From NCBI GenBank assembly GCA_963573385.1, contig CAUYLG010034930.1:124001-188000 (forward strand): a stretch of 64,000 nucleotides of DNA, given 5' to 3'. The stretch comes from Cacajao melanocephalus (lineage: Eukaryota; Chordata; Mammalia; Primates; Pitheciidae). Position 1 is the stretch's first letter. Each line of letters starts with the position of its first letter. A program made the position numbers and the translations under genes. This document shows, piece after piece, positions 63,385 through 64,000 of the stretch. The notes below the pieces were generated by a model. It was not told the DNA's origin. It searched no databases and was given only the letters and a program-made list of their open reading frames with translations.

Positions 63385-64000
63385 CTTAGACTGGGATGGC
63401 AAGGTCAGGATCATGCCCAGGAAGCACATTGCTGAGCCAAATGCCCAGAGACAAGGAGAAGTCGCTCAGCGGGAAGGTGGAGAAGGGGCAGTCCCACCTA
63501 CCGGGAGCTGTGACCTGAGCTGAGGCAGTCATGCATACAGCAAGGTTCCGGGCTGCCAGGTGGATCAGAGAAGGGGAGTGAAGACCAGAAGAAAAGAACT
63601 GTAGAAGATGGGAATGGAAAGAAAAGGAAAGACAAGCCAGACAGGGTCTGTGTCCACTCTTTTGCATTAGCACTCCTCAGATATATAAAAAAACAAAAAT
63701 TGACGATGAAGTAAAATATTTTATATGTGAGGTATGGACTTCAAGATCAGATTATAATATTTTGGAAATATAAAAAACATATCTTGAAAATGACTTGAAA
63801 AATGGTGTCGAACTCTTGGTAGAGCATTACAGGCTCTTAAGGTCATCTGTGTATGCAATGGGCTCAAATGAGATGTAGAGAAGGGGATAAATTAGAGATG
63901 TAGGGAATTCACCTACAGAGGCCTTTTGATGGACATAGGTTTTCCAAAATGACTCAACACGGCTTATGGTCAGAAAACAATTCAAATAATTTGCTAATAA
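63385..64000. other. Unassigned sequence, GC-richer at 63400-63660
   Basis: Contains gtcgctcagcgggaaggtgg and ggttccgggctgccaggtgg. The 95-residue minus-strand frame at 63386-63673 has no domain or splice context that I can support. Confidence 0.3.

Overview
This is AT-rich, intron-like primate DNA, most likely human. It is dense with primate-specific repeats (13 Alu elements, L1PA/L1PB-type LINE fragments, THE1/MST-type LTRs) over an older mammalian layer (MIR, L2, L1M, MLT1-like LTRs). There is no sign of prokaryotic gene organisation, and almost every long open frame lies inside a repeat or antisense to one.

The one real gene part I can support is a 137-base coding exon on the minus strand at 32238-32374. 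It has a pyrimidine-rich acceptor and a GT donor. Its 45 complete codons read [18 protein letters not shown]..., ending ...ILASVKEQ, which I recognise as the N-terminal region of delta-catenin (CTNND2, human 5p15.2), a neuronal p120-catenin-family protein. The rest of the window is then intron of this gene: 32375-64000 upstream (intron 1) and 1-32237 downstream (intron 2).

Layout. 1-9 kb: unassigned sequence, an MLT1-like LTR, a segment present twice 1.78 kb apart (near 4.1 and 5.9 kb), old Alus and L2. 9-17 kb: MST/MLT1A LTR, a run of Alus including a three-monomer Alu, four MIR-type segments spread over 11-18 kb, a (CA)23 tract, and an MST-type LTR split by an Alu. 17-27 kb: mostly single-copy sequence with an L1M fragment, an MST-type LTR with perfect 5-bp target duplication, and two stretches that look like candidate conserved non-coding elements. 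27-31 kb: Alu, a truncated L1 with perfect target-site duplication, a THE1 LTR and a decayed L1M. 32-38 kb: the exon, an LTR-like element about 370 bases upstream of it, two more LTRs with a fold-back rearrangement in one, and an Alu-split LTR. 39-48 kb: Alus in a DNA-transposon-like repeat and in an L2, an MLT1-like LTR, and a tiny poly-A-tailed insertion. 49-54 kb: a 4.7-kb L1MA-type element, dead in reverse transcriptase. 54-55.2 kb: a roughly 0.53-kb tandem duplication. 55-64 kb: L1 tails, a truncated Alu, MIRs, a CpG-bearing single-copy block at 59.4-59.7 kb, and LTR fragments.

I found no new multi-gene system. The most notable items are the CTNND2 exon and several local rearrangements. 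Repeat names were assigned by eye from remembered consensus sequences; subfamily names and edges are approximate.
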